DNA of 64,000 nucleotides from an uncultured Pseudomonadota bacterium. GTDB taxonomy: Bacteria; Pseudomonadota; Gammaproteobacteria; Burkholderiales; Rhodocyclaceae. The stretch spans positions 92,560-156,559 of the forward strand of contig CAJBDJ010000066.1 of the NCBI GenBank assembly GCA_903951825.1, given 5' to 3'. The notes beneath the pieces were generated by a model. The model was not told where the DNA came from. It made no database searches and was given only the letters and a program-made list of their open reading frames with translations. The position numbers were made by a program, and so were the translations under genes. Below, in pieces: positions 21,487 through 31,400 of the stretch (position 1 is the stretch's first letter; each line of letters opens with the position of its first letter).

Positions 21487-22698
21487 TTAGTGTGCAGCCC
21501 ATTGGACGGTGCTGAGATCAACCCCGTCCTGAACCATTTCCCAGAGTGGCGAGAGTTCGCGCAACTTGCCGACCTTCTTGTTAAGCAGTTCGATGGCGTA
21601 GTCGATTTCTTCTTCGGTGGTAAAGCGGCCAATGCTGAAACGAATCGAACTATGCGCCAGCTCGTCATCACGCCCGAGGGCGCGCAGTACGTAAGACGGC
21701 TCAAGACTGGCCGAAGTACAGGCCGAACCGGATGAAACCGCGAGATCCTTGATCGCCATGATCATCGATTCGCCCTCGACATAAGCGAAACTGATGTTCA
21801 GGTTGTGCGCCACGCGATGCGTCATGTCGCCATTGATATAAGTGTGCTCCATGCCCTTCAGTCCGTTGAGCAAGCGATCACGCAAGGCGGCGATGCGGAG
21901 GTTTTCGCTGGCCATTTCTTCTCTGGCCAGACGGAAGCATTCGCCCATGCCGACAATCTGGTGCGTTGCCAGCGTGCCCGAACGGAAACCGCGCTCGTGG
22001 CCGCCGCCATGCATTTGCGCCTCAAGGCGAATGCGCGGCTTGCGGCGGACATAAAGCGCGCCGATGCCTTTCGGGCCGTAAGTCTTGTGAGCGCAAAAAC
22101 TCATCAGATCGACCTTGAGCTTGCCGAGATCAATCTCGACCTTGCCCGTCGCTTGAGCCGCATCGACATGAAAAATGATGCCCTTGGCACGGCAGATTTC
22201 GCCCAGTTCGGCAATCGGCTGAATGACGCCGACTTCGTTATTGACGAACATCACCGAGGCCAGCACGGTATCCGGACGAATCGCCGCCTTGAATGCCTCG
22301 ATATCGACCAGCCCGTTTTCCTGAACCCCCAGGTAAGTCGCCTCGAAACCCTGGCGTTCAAGTTCGCGAACGGTATCGAGAACGGCCTTGTGTTCGGTCA
22401 TGACGGTGATGATGTGCTTGCCTTTGCTGGCCGCATAAAAATTGGCCGCCCCCTTGATCGCCAGATTATTCGACTCGGTGGCTCCCGAAGTCCAGACGAT
22501 TTCCTTGGGATCGGCATTGACCAGCGCCGCCACCTGCTCGCGGGCTTCTTCGACCGCCGTATCGGTGACCCAGCCGAAGCTGTGCGAACGCGAGGCCGGG
22601 TTGCCGAAATGCTCACACAGGTAAGGGATCATCTTTTGCGCAACGCGCGGATCGACCGGTGTCGTTGCCGAGTAATCAAGGTAGATGGGGAGTTTCAT
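21487..22698 (-). CDS. iscS: Cysteine desulfurase IscS
   Basis: The 403-residue PLP enzyme removes sulfur from cysteine and passes the persulfide to IscU and other acceptors. It opens [20 protein letters not shown]. The PLP lysine lies in [16 protein letters not shown]. The mobile catalytic cysteine sits in [18 protein letters not shown], inside the long loop of group I desulfurases. The C-terminus ([22 protein letters not shown]) is the IscU-docking tail. It directly follows a second desulfurase gene with a 39-bp gap. Confidence 0.96.
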   Translation of the reverse strand: MKLPIYLDYSATTPVDPRVAQKMIPYLCEHFGNPASRSHSFGWVTDTAVEEAREQVAALVNADPKEIVWTSGATESNNLAIKGAANFYAASKGKHIITVMTEHKAVLDTVRELERQGFEATYLGVQENGLVDIEAFKAAIRPDTVLASVMFVNNEVGVIQPIAELGEICRAKGIIFHVDAAQATGKVEIDLGKLKVDLMSFCAHKTYGPKGIGALYVRRKPRIRLEAQMHGGGHERGFRSGTLATHQIVGMGECFRLAREEMASENLRIAALRDRLLNGLKGMEHTYINGDMTHRVAHNLNISFAYVEGESMIMAIKDLAVSSGSACTSASLEPSYVLRALGRDDELAHSSIRFSIGRFTTEEEIDYAIELLNKKVGKLRELSPLWEMVQDGVDLSTVQWAAH

Positions 22699-22737
22699 CG
22701 TTGCTCTCGCTTTTATGTCAAATGGTCAAAAATCAAA

Positions 22738-23895
22738 TCAGGCAGCCAGCGCTGCCAAACCGCGCAGGCTGACCAGGGTCGCCCGCAAGGCATGGATAAA
22801 TTCGTCGATCTGCGCCACCGTGTTGCCGCGCCCGACACTGACCCGGATCGCCCCGCGTGCCATCTCGGCGTCAACGCCCATCGCCCGCAAGACATGGGAA
22901 GGTTCGGGATTGGCGCTCGAACAGGCGGCGCCACTGGCGACGGCAAATCCGGCGCGATCAAGTTTGCCAACCAACGTCTCGCCATCGACATCGGCAAAAG
23001 CAAAAAAACTGGTATTCGCCAGACGCGGCGCATCGGCACTAAAAATTTGCCCGCCCAATTCGACAACACCAGCTTCAAGACGCACTTTCAACATTCCGGA
23101 TAACGACTGTTGTTCGGCAAGCCGGGACACGGCAAGTTCCGCGGCGACACCGAAACCAACGATTGCCGCCACATTTTCGGTGCCTGAGCGCAAACCCCGC
23201 TCCTGCCCGCCACCGGCAACCTGCGCTTGCAGTTCAAGCCGCTTGTCGAGCACCAGGGCGGCAACGCCTTGCGGCCCCTGGGCTTTGTGCGCCGACAAGG
23301 TCATCGCGTGAAGGCCGGCGCGGTTCAATGCACGAAAATCTATGGGCAACTTGCCCAAACCCTGCACGGCATCGCTGTGAAACCAGGTGGCGGAAGCCCG
23401 CGCCAAGTCGGCCAGCGCGGGAATATCCTGAATGACCCCGGTTTCGTTGTTGGCCAGCATCAGCGAAACCAAGCGCGGCTTTGCGGCGATGACTGCCTCA
23501 AAATGCGGCCGATCAATCTGCCCCGCTGCATCGACCGCGATCTCAAGCACCTGCCAGCCCTGCCTTGCCAGTTGGGCTGCCGGCTTGAGCACACAAGGAT
23601 GTTCGATGGCACTAACGGCGAGGCAGGCCGGCCGACTGCCGGCGGTGACCCCTTTAATCAACAAATTATTGGCCTCGCTACCGTTACTGGTAAACACCAC
23701 TTCAGTCGGGTGCGCGTTGACGGCTGCCGCCACTTGCTGACGCGCCTCGTCAATCGCCCGCCGCGCTGCCCGGCCGTATTCGTGACGACTTGACGCATTG
23801 CCAAAGCGACTTTCCAGCCAGGGCAACATTGCCGCCAGCACCGCCGGATCAAGCGGTGTCGTGGCATTGTGATCAAGGTAAACGGGTTGGAACAC
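22738..23895 (-). CDS. Second cysteine desulfurase (IscS/NifS-like)
   Basis: The 385-residue paralogue of IscS begins MFQPVYLDHNATTPLDPAVL. It has the PLP lysine in TLSAHKAQGPQGVAAL and the catalytic cysteine in VASGAACSSANPEPSHVLRAMG, so it looks fully active. It differs from IscS in the lack of the C-terminal IscU-docking tail; its C-terminus ends RGLAALAA. This group I NifS-like enzyme is encoded between iscR and iscS, inside the operon, so it is presumably under IscR control. It may serve another acceptor such as tRNA thiolation or a nitrogenase-type pathway; that is inference. It starts 8 bases after the iscR stop. Confidence 0.9.
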   Translation of the reverse strand: MFQPVYLDHNATTPLDPAVLAAMLPWLESRFGNASSRHEYGRAARRAIDEARQQVAAAVNAHPTEVVFTSNGSEANNLLIKGVTAGSRPACLAVSAIEHPCVLKPAAQLARQGWQVLEIAVDAAGQIDRPHFEAVIAAKPRLVSLMLANNETGVIQDIPALADLARASATWFHSDAVQGLGKLPIDFRALNRAGLHAMTLSAHKAQGPQGVAALVLDKRLELQAQVAGGGQERGLRSGTENVAAIVGFGVAAELAVSRLAEQQSLSGMLKVRLEAGVVELGGQIFSADAPRLANTSFFAFADVDGETLVGKLDRAGFAVASGAACSSANPEPSHVLRAMGVDAEMARGAIRVSVGRGNTVAQIDEFIHALRATLVSLRGLAALAA

Positions 23896-23903
23896 GCGAG
23901 ACC

Positions 23904-24401
23904 TCAGGCGACTGCCTTTTCCCGAACGGCACGCGATTTGGGCGCGCTGACCGTATGTTTTTTAAGTTCAACCCTGGCCGCAATTGCCGCGCGCTTTTTA
24001 ACTTGCGCCTCGACCAGATCGGCAAGCGTTACTGAACTGAGATAGTCGTACATCTTGTGGTTAAGCGTTGTCCATAGATCGTGCGTCATGCAGCGATGCT
24101 CGTCGTGGCAATTCTCGCGGCCGCCGCACTGCGTTGCATCCAGCGTCTCGTCAACAGCACGAATGATCTCTGCCACCGATACCTGCGCCAACGGCCGCGC
24201 AATCGTGTACCCGCCGCCGGGGCCGCGCACGCTATCGACCAGTTTGTAGCGACGCAACTTGCCGAACAATTGCTCAAGATAAGAGAGCGAAATCTTTTGC
24301 CGTTCGCTGATACCAGCCAGCGCAACCGGCCCATTGTCGCCGCGCATGGCCAAATCCATCATCGCGGTAACGGCAAATCTTCCTTTAGTGGTGAGTCGCA
24401 T
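23904..24401 (-). CDS. iscR: Fe-S cluster-responsive regulator IscR
   Basis: The 165-residue Rrf2-family repressor binds a [2Fe-2S] cluster through C92, C98 and C104 (QCGGRENCHDEHRC) and His107, matching the E. coli spacing. The winged-helix domain (MRLTTKGRFAVTAMMDLAMR, SLSYLEQLFGKLRRY, GPGGGYTIARP) is at the N-terminus. It represses the operon when clusters are plentiful. Two IscR-box-like sites lie just upstream of its start, consistent with autoregulation. A basic, variable tail of about 25 residues follows the core. Confidence 0.97.
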   Translation of the reverse strand: MRLTTKGRFAVTAMMDLAMRGDNGPVALAGISERQKISLSYLEQLFGKLRRYKLVDSVRGPGGGYTIARPLAQVSVAEIIRAVDETLDATQCGGRENCHDEHRCMTHDLWTTLNHKMYDYLSSVTLADLVEAQVKKRAAIAARVELKKHTVSAPKSRAVREKAVA

Positions 24402-24417
24402 CCTTGACCTCTCTCCA

Positions 24418-24442
24418 ATAACCTAGCGTTATGGTCAACTAT
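24418..24442 (-). promoter_or_regulatory. IscR type 1 box, promoter-proximal
   Basis: Read on the minus strand, the 25-mer begins ATAGTTGACC and ends AGGTTAT. It matches about 20 of 25 positions of the IscR type 1 consensus (ATASYYGACT ... TAT). It overlaps the -10 and the likely transcription start of iscR and ends 17 bp before the iscR ATG. It is the weaker of the two boxes. Confidence 0.65.
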
Positions 24443-24467
24443 ATACAATCCAGACGAAATTAGTCAA
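24440..24467 (-). promoter_or_regulatory. iscR operon promoter
   Basis: On the minus strand, TTGACT (24462-24467) is the -35 and TATATA (24440-24445) the -10, with a 16-base spacer. The predicted leader to the iscR ATG is about 30 nt and carries GGAGAGAGG as ribosome site. Both IscR boxes overlap this promoter, so IscR binding would block RNA polymerase. The -35 overlaps the last codons of cysE. Confidence 0.75.
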
Positions 24468-24471
24468 CTAT
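24447..24471 (-). promoter_or_regulatory. IscR type 1 box, distal, overlapping cysE stop
   Basis: The minus-strand 25-mer begins ATAGTTGACT, continues AATTTCGTC and ends TGGATT. It matches the first 15 positions and most of the rest of the E. coli-type IscR consensus, so it is the better box. It covers the -35 hexamer and includes the last three codons and stop of cysE. Confidence 0.75.
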
Positions 24472-25215
24472 TTTGCTCAGGTACTTCGGATCGAAGTCGT
24501 CCGCCGCCCGGACTTCGCTATCGCACTTGACGCCCTGCTCCTCAAGTTCGCGCAGCAAACTGCTCAATCGGCGGTCGGTTTCGGCGGCATGATCGAGCAA
24601 GCCATGAATCGCCTTGGCCAGCGGGTCGTCCTGATCGCGACCGACGGCGTAGGCAGAAAACCCCAGTTTTTCCGCTTGCGCTTCACGCTCCCTGCTTTGC
24701 GGCGAGTTATCGAGAATCCGCGCCGGATTGCCAACCGCCGTCGCCCCGGCCGGCAGAGGTTTGGTCACCACCGCATTGGAGCCGACCTTGGCGCCGGCAG
24801 AAATGGTAATCGGGCCCAACACCTTGGCACCGGCACCAATCACCACGCCGTCTTCAAGGGTGGGATGCCGCCGCCCCTTGTTCAATGAAGTGCCGCCCAG
24901 GGTAACCCCGTGATAAAGCGTGACATCGTCGCCGATGACGGCCGTTTCGCCGATCACCACACCCATCCCATGATCGATGAAAAAACGCCGGCCGATAGTT
25001 GCCCCCGGATGAATTTCGATACCGGTCAAAAAACGTGCAATGTGAGCGGTAAATCGCGCCAGCCAACGCAAGCGGTGAGACCAGAGCCAGTGGGCAATGC
25101 GATGCATAAACAAGGCGTGAATGCCAGGATAGCAAGTGATGATCTCCCACGACGAACGTGCCGCCGGATCGCGGTCAAAGACCGCACGAATATCCTCGCG
25201 CAAGTTGCGGAACAT
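24460..25215 (-). CDS. cysE: Serine O-acetyltransferase
   Basis: The 251-residue enzyme acetylates serine with acetyl-CoA, the first step of cysteine synthesis, and so supplies the IscS substrate. The N-terminal helical part ([25 protein letters not shown]) is followed by the left-handed beta-helix: [48 protein letters not shown] and [16 protein letters not shown]. The catalytic His/Asp are in the IDHGMG segment. It ends inside the iscR promoter, and this cysE-iscR arrangement is common in betaproteobacteria. The C-terminal tail after residue ~180 is longer than in short epsilon-type enzymes. Confidence 0.95.
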   Translation of the reverse strand: MFRNLREDIRAVFDRDPAARSSWEIITCYPGIHALFMHRIAHWLWSHRLRWLARFTAHIARFLTGIEIHPGATIGRRFFIDHGMGVVIGETAVIGDDVTLYHGVTLGGTSLNKGRRHPTLEDGVVIGAGAKVLGPITISAGAKVGSNAVVTKPLPAGATAVGNPARILDNSPQSREREAQAEKLGFSAYAVGRDQDDPLAKAIHGLLDHAAETDRRLSSLLRELEEQGVKCDSEVRAADDFDPKYLSKIVD

Positions 25216-25439
25216 GGCACCCGTTCTCCCTGTAAATAGCGGAGCCGATTGTAAAATACTCGACTGAATTTGTCAGCTATTCTGGTTGCGCCGGATGGGT
25301 GGATTACTCGACCACAAGGGCTCCTTTGATGAGAGTCTTTGAGCAGACCCGAGAAGCCCCCGCCATGAGCCCGCCGCGAAAAATCTGGTTGGCCAGATTT
25401 CACGCCATCTTGACTGCCTGACTGCCGCTTAGCCGGAGC

Positions 25440-25478
25440 GTGACAGCGATTTCATGATGCCGCGAAATCACCGGTCAC
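25440..25478. repeat. Interrupted palindrome downstream of the giant gene
   Basis: GTGAC (25440-25444) and GATTTC (25448-25453) are mirrored by GAAATC (25464-25469) and GTCAC (25474-25478). They give an 11-bp stem with small internal loops, 20 bp past the stop of the giant minus-strand gene. No T-run follows. It may be a Rho-type end or a terminus remnant of an insertion sequence. The rest of the 282-bp gap to cysE shows no gene. Confidence 0.4.
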
Positions 25479-25497
25479 GTTCCGAAAAGTGGGCAAG

Positions 25498-28400
25498 CTA
25501 CAGCGAATTTGCAGCTATGAATACACTATCAAGTCGGTAGAACTGCCTTGTAACCCCCTGATCAATATCTACGCTTAACGCGTCAGGCGCAGAACCATGA
25601 GTCGGCATCGACGCCATCGCCCGTATCAAATGCTCAATATCACAATTGAAAGAGAGGTTTGGCTGGTCGAAGCTTGGGGTCACAGAGAAAACGACATGCT
25701 CAAGTTGCAGATAATCAAGATTGGCTTGAGTCGCGTTTAGGGAGATGGGCTTATGTTCGTTATCAAGCACCCGGTAGACAAACTCTTGATCAGCCTGCGA
25801 ATCAGTAGCCAAAGCCCTGGAGGGCATCGTCGTAATCCTGAATTCGCCATTATCAACTGCGCACCAATACTCAGACAGCAAACTATCCAGTAGAACGACC
25901 ATCGGAGTAGTGTTGCGGTTATAAACATCATTTACTTGAGTAAAACTCTGATAACCACCAACGTGCAACAAAAGCCCTTTGCCGTAAGCATTAATAACAT
26001 GAGTCCCATTACCCGTATAAGCATTAATACCTTCAACTGCCGCATCAACCCCCAACGAGACTAGATCACTCTCACCTGCCAACTTAACAGTGGCTCTGGC
26101 ATGATCGTACAACATGATATTGTTTACCGAGCCCGCTGATGTTTCAATGATCGGATGAGAATTCGCCCCAAAAACGTGGATTTCATTCCGCCCCCCGCCA
26201 TCGGTAGAAGATGACAAATAAACATTCTTGCTGTTGTTAAATTTAACGGAATTTATACCCGAACCGAGAATGATATTCATGCGATCGGTAAATTCGGTGC
26301 TATTGGCGACGTTGGCAATATCGGTGATCTCAAAAACATCACCGAAATCAGTTCCTCTAATGTTCTGGAAGTTTTTAAAAATACCCTTCTCGGAGACTGC
26401 AGATCCATTCAAGAGACTATAGTCAGAGTAGTCTGTGGGTTTCGAAATGTCGAAATGTAAACCAGATCCAGACAGATTGAACAAAATAGAGTTGTAATCA
26501 AAGCCGCCGTCAAGCTCACCACCATCAATTATAGAATCTCGCGGCGGCAAACTTTCGGGCAAGTTATCAATACCAATAGCCATATAAACCGAGTTTCCGC
26601 CATTAGCCATGGAAATTGACAAAACAGATGACTCCGCGATTATCTGACCGAGCCCACCAGACATGATGATAGTGTCACGCCCTATCGAATGAAACGTTTG
26701 ATTCGCCTTAGACCCAAAGACATAATTGTCACCTTCGCCGCCATAAACACGGCAATTTTCAAAATTATCCAGGTTTATTTGGAAATTAACACTGGTTTGA
26801 AAAACGACTGTATTGGATAACGCTGCTTTATTACCAAAAATAAGCAAGGAAGACACCGCACCCAGATGACTTTGGGATTCGAATGCGATGTCTGAAATAT
26901 ATACAACATTAACACCGCGCCCGGTAATCAAGCGTCCCTGCCCCACGTGTGCAAAAATCATGAAATTATTATCAAAGGAAGCGAGGCCGACGACAAAATC
27001 AGGCGACCGACCCCAGTCCAATACAATAACAGCCCAGTCGGATTTTGAGGTCGTACCCCATGTGGAAACACTGAAATTTAATGCCACTGGCTGCAGAGCA
27101 GTACCGAGCTGATGAACTGTATTAACGGCAGCTACATTGGAGTCTGAAAAAATGGTGTAACGGGACAAAAAATTCCGATCCAGGGAAGATCCACGCTGCA
27201 TTCTCTCAGAATCGGGTTCAACCCCAAGCAATCCATCCAACAAATCACTGGTCGTGACAAAAGACAAATAACTCAGGCTAACAAAATTTATGCCTACTTT
27301 ACCCTTTAAATAACGCAACGCAGCAGACATTTCTGCCCACACCGTAACCGTATTGCTACCTCCTGAAACTTCTTCAAAGTCAACATCCTCAGTGGGGTTA
27401 AATTTTGAGTCATTGTGAGTTTTATTTACCCCAGGTAAAAGCAAAGTCGGATCTGTGATAGCGCGATTTATCTCTTGAGTAAAATTACTCCCAACAGTGC
27501 TGTTCAATGCATTTGATGCGTTAAGTTTTCCATAATGATATTCAGCATATTCCCTTATAAGACTCTCTTGCAATGTCGAATTATTTACTGTTTGTTGCGC
27601 AATATCATTTAATTTAGACTTATATTTACTCTCTCCAACGATCGGGATTGCGAACCAAAAACTATTCCATCCAATATTATCTACGATTTCAGCTAATGCA
27701 GTTTGCCCATGATATCTTAGGTCATTTGCTTTGTTGCTTAAAGAAGAACCAGACATTCCCCAGCAGGTTGATTTTAGCGCGCCAGCCCCGAGAAAGAGAC
27801 CCAAGGCACCATACATGGCATACTTGGCATGCCTACCTGAGCGGGACAGATAAGACAATGCATATCCAGCAAGCATTACAATTTCCGCCCCCGAGGCAGC
27901 AGCATGCTCGGTTAAATGCGTTCTAGAAGCCAATGAGAGGGTCATCGCTATAGTACTCACAGTCCCGCCCACAACACCGATTGCCCAAGAGACCGCTGTC
28001 ACGTAAGCGTAGTGTTTCTTTTTGTTTGCCCTATACTCAGCCGCAGCAGGAGATTCAACTGCACCAGAAGGCAGAAATCTTAAGAACATTGGCCCGGCAT
28101 CAGCGTATAAAAGCCCGGACATCGAGACCGATTGACTTATACCGTTGAAGGCAAGAGCAAATCTTTCCACTAGAGAAAGATTGGGAGTAATCACGGCATA
28201 GACAACCTTTTTAATTCCAGATAGTATTCCCATGACGTCAGAAATTACGAACATCATACCGGGGGGCGCTTCACGTGTATTCCAGCCTCGAGCGGTATTT
28301 ATAGCGTCATTAATATCGCTCGCCGATGCTAGGGAGCTTACCGAAATATAACTAAGTATTGAGGCCGGCGTGGGCGGTGTATACGGCAAGGGCGGCGCGT

Positions 28401-31400
28401 CCGGCAGGTCAGTAAAATGATTTCTAGCAGATGCTAGGTATAATGCCGTATCGCCATTAAACGCCGCCCCCGCCTGTTCTATATTACTTAACTCAATTGG
28501 TCCACCAACCAAATCAACCAAATCAACCGGCGGTGTAGGTGGAATAACAGGAATTTGCCGATTATTTATTGAGTTCAAAAGAATCCTAAATAGCGCAATA
28601 CCAGCAAATGTTGATTGATAAGCTCTAAATGGGCCGCACATCCTGAATGTCAAAGCCGTTAACAGACTCATTATTTTTGCTTTTTTATCGTACATATCAT
28701 AAACATCCACCGCTGTGCCAAACACCCAGTTTGAAGGCACTTGTAGCGCCGAAGCGCTGTATTCAAATGCATCAAATTGCCGTGTGGGATCATTATCTCT
28801 CCAGGCAGCCTCTATTGCAGGAATTGCGAATACGGACCCCAAGCCTCTAACCCATTGAAGTTTGTGCAGATAAGAATCAAGCGCTGCACCCGTAATTATT
28901 TCTGTGTTAAGGTAGCGATAGTAATTAGTCAAAATTGACCTAAGGGGTGTTACACCGATATATAGCGCACGGGCACCAACGATTGTATAAGCAGGTCGCG
29001 AGGCAATGATCGTTGATAACTCTTCATTTACACCAAACCACGAACTCACGCTACGCGTAAGGTTACCAAAACCACTCGCATTAACCATATTTTCAGGTTG
29101 CGTGCTGTATGCCATAGCTGCATTATGGTAGTCAGTTTTAATTCTTGAAAAAGCTTCCTTGTTAATATAACCCTGCTGTATATAACTTAAACTTAAGAAA
29201 GATGCAGGAGAAATCTTGGCAAGTTGTTCATAAGTCAGCGCTTGCAAATCTTCTTTACGCATAGACTTGAATGACATCGGGTTCAAATATCGAAAAGTCT
29301 GTGGCAATATCCTTGTAACCGTGTAGCTACTGAGTGAATCATATCCTCGTGTCTCGAGAACATAAAAAAACGGCAATTTCCTGAGTGAACTTCTTTGATC
29401 AACGCTTAAGCTATTGAATTGCGCTGGGGTGAGATTTTCACATTGAGTATCTGTCAAATATTGAAGGGTATCCTTCGTCAGATTTCTAAATATTTCAGGG
29501 TTTAGATTAATAAAATTATCGATTAACATCGATTGTAGTCTGGAGGGGTGTTTATTGAGGTACTCGGCAGTGATGTCTGAAAACCTTATCACTGTCACGT
29601 TTCCACCAGACACGCTATCTATCTCCATTAACCTTCGGTGTCCATCGAGCACAATCTGGCTATTTGTATTCCTTTCCAATAAAACGGCCAACTGACTCTC
29701 TGAAAAATATGAAAAGTCAATCGCGTTGACTTGTCCAGTTGCCAAGGTGCGCAACTGTGCTGCCGTGATTTTTGCCACTTGCTCCCGCCCTAGTTCAGAA
29801 AGAATCGCTGCGGAAAATTTAGTCCCGAATATGGATGAATCAATTGACGCAATTGCATCCGGATTCAAACTTGATAACTGGGAGTCTGTTAAAGCCGATG
29901 CAACCGTTTCCCCGGCGCTTGCCCCATGGAACGAATAGCCCATCTGCGTCGCTGTCAGTCCGGCAGCATTGAGCTTGGCGATCTTGGCTCTTGTGAGGAG
30001 ACTGAAGCTCGGCAAAAGTGAAACCTGTGGTGCGCGGATAGCCGCCAACTGGTCGTCTGACCAGGAATGTATGAAAGCAGTGTGCAACAAGGAGAACTGG
30101 TGGTTACTGAGCTGGCTGATGATGGTATCCGGTGCCAATGCTCCCTTTTGGGCGGATGTCAGGATGTCAAAAACCAGTTGGCCTGAATCATCAATATAGT
30201 CAAGCTGATCTCTGGTCAGGCGCGACCCATCGATTTTCTGTACTTTCGCGGTGCTCAGACGGGAGAAGTCCGCCTCGCTGAGTTGTGCGACCGTGCTCGC
30301 TTTCAGCGCCGCAAAATCGTTTGCCGACAGCAGGTCAATCACTGGCCGCTCTGTTCCCGCATCGTTAACTAAATACTGGAGCTGGAGCCAGGAGAGTTTT
30401 GACTTGAGGAGCGAGGTTATATTGGCGGTGCTGATGGCGCGGATCTGGGTTGCCGTGAGCCCATCCACGGCATCGGCGCTCAGGTTGGTAAGTAGTTTCG
30501 TTGTCAGTTGACTGGTCTGTAACAAACCGACGCTGCGTGCCGAGAGTTTGGCCATCTGAGCCGCGGTCATCGTATCGATCTCAGCCGTTGTCAGCGACTG
30601 GAGCGTCGCTGCAGGCAAGGCATTCAGCTGTGCATCAGTTAGCTGGTTGATCAACTTGTCGGCATCGATGGTGTAGCCGGAGGTGCGTTGCAACTGGAGA
30701 TCGGCTGCGGAAAACCAACGGGTCTCCAAGTGATGTACTTGTGTAGAACTAAGCGCCTGCAGAAGCGTGGATGCGTTGCCAGTGGCCGGCGTGTAGGTGA
30801 GACTAAGCATGTAGCCCGTAAAACCGGCCGGATTGAGCTTGTGCAAACGTACTTTGGAAAGCTGATTTAGATGGGTAATGTTTAAAAATATCACGGTGTC
30901 TAGCGGCAAGTGCCAGAATTTGTGGTTGTTTTGATCAGTATCACTCATGACAGCGAGGGCATCCCAAAGGGTGCCGCCGTCGCCGCTGATGGTCGATTCA
31001 ATCTGCCAACGGCTCAGGCCGGCAAAGTTGAGGGCTTGCACCTGACTAACACTCAACGCCGCTAATTGCGAATTGGCGCCGTGCGTCAGCGCGCCGACTT
31101 GCGCCGCACCGAGGCTGGCGCGTGCGGCATTGAGCGCAGCGTCGCTGAAGTTGGCCGGGGTGATCAGCTGGATCTGAGCGGGCGTCAGATTGCTCAAGAC
31201 GCTATCCCCGCCTGAGTCGAGCTGGCTTAATTGGGCGACAGTCAGCGCTAGAACCGCAGCATCAGAAAGTCTTTGAATGAGGCGATCATTCGTCGCGGCG
31301 ATTTGTTGTGGTGTGAGGCGAGAAACCACTGTCGAGGTCAGCGCGGCGATTTCATCACCGTTCAGTTGCCCTATCGTCGATAGCGGCAACACCCCCCATT

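Noticed and set aside
25498..27600. Classical RTX calcium-binding repeats in the giant protein's C-terminus
   Set aside because: Only isolated Gly/Asp-rich turns such as GGEGDNYVFG are present; no run of GGxGxDxUx nonapeptides exists, so RTX status is not claimed.
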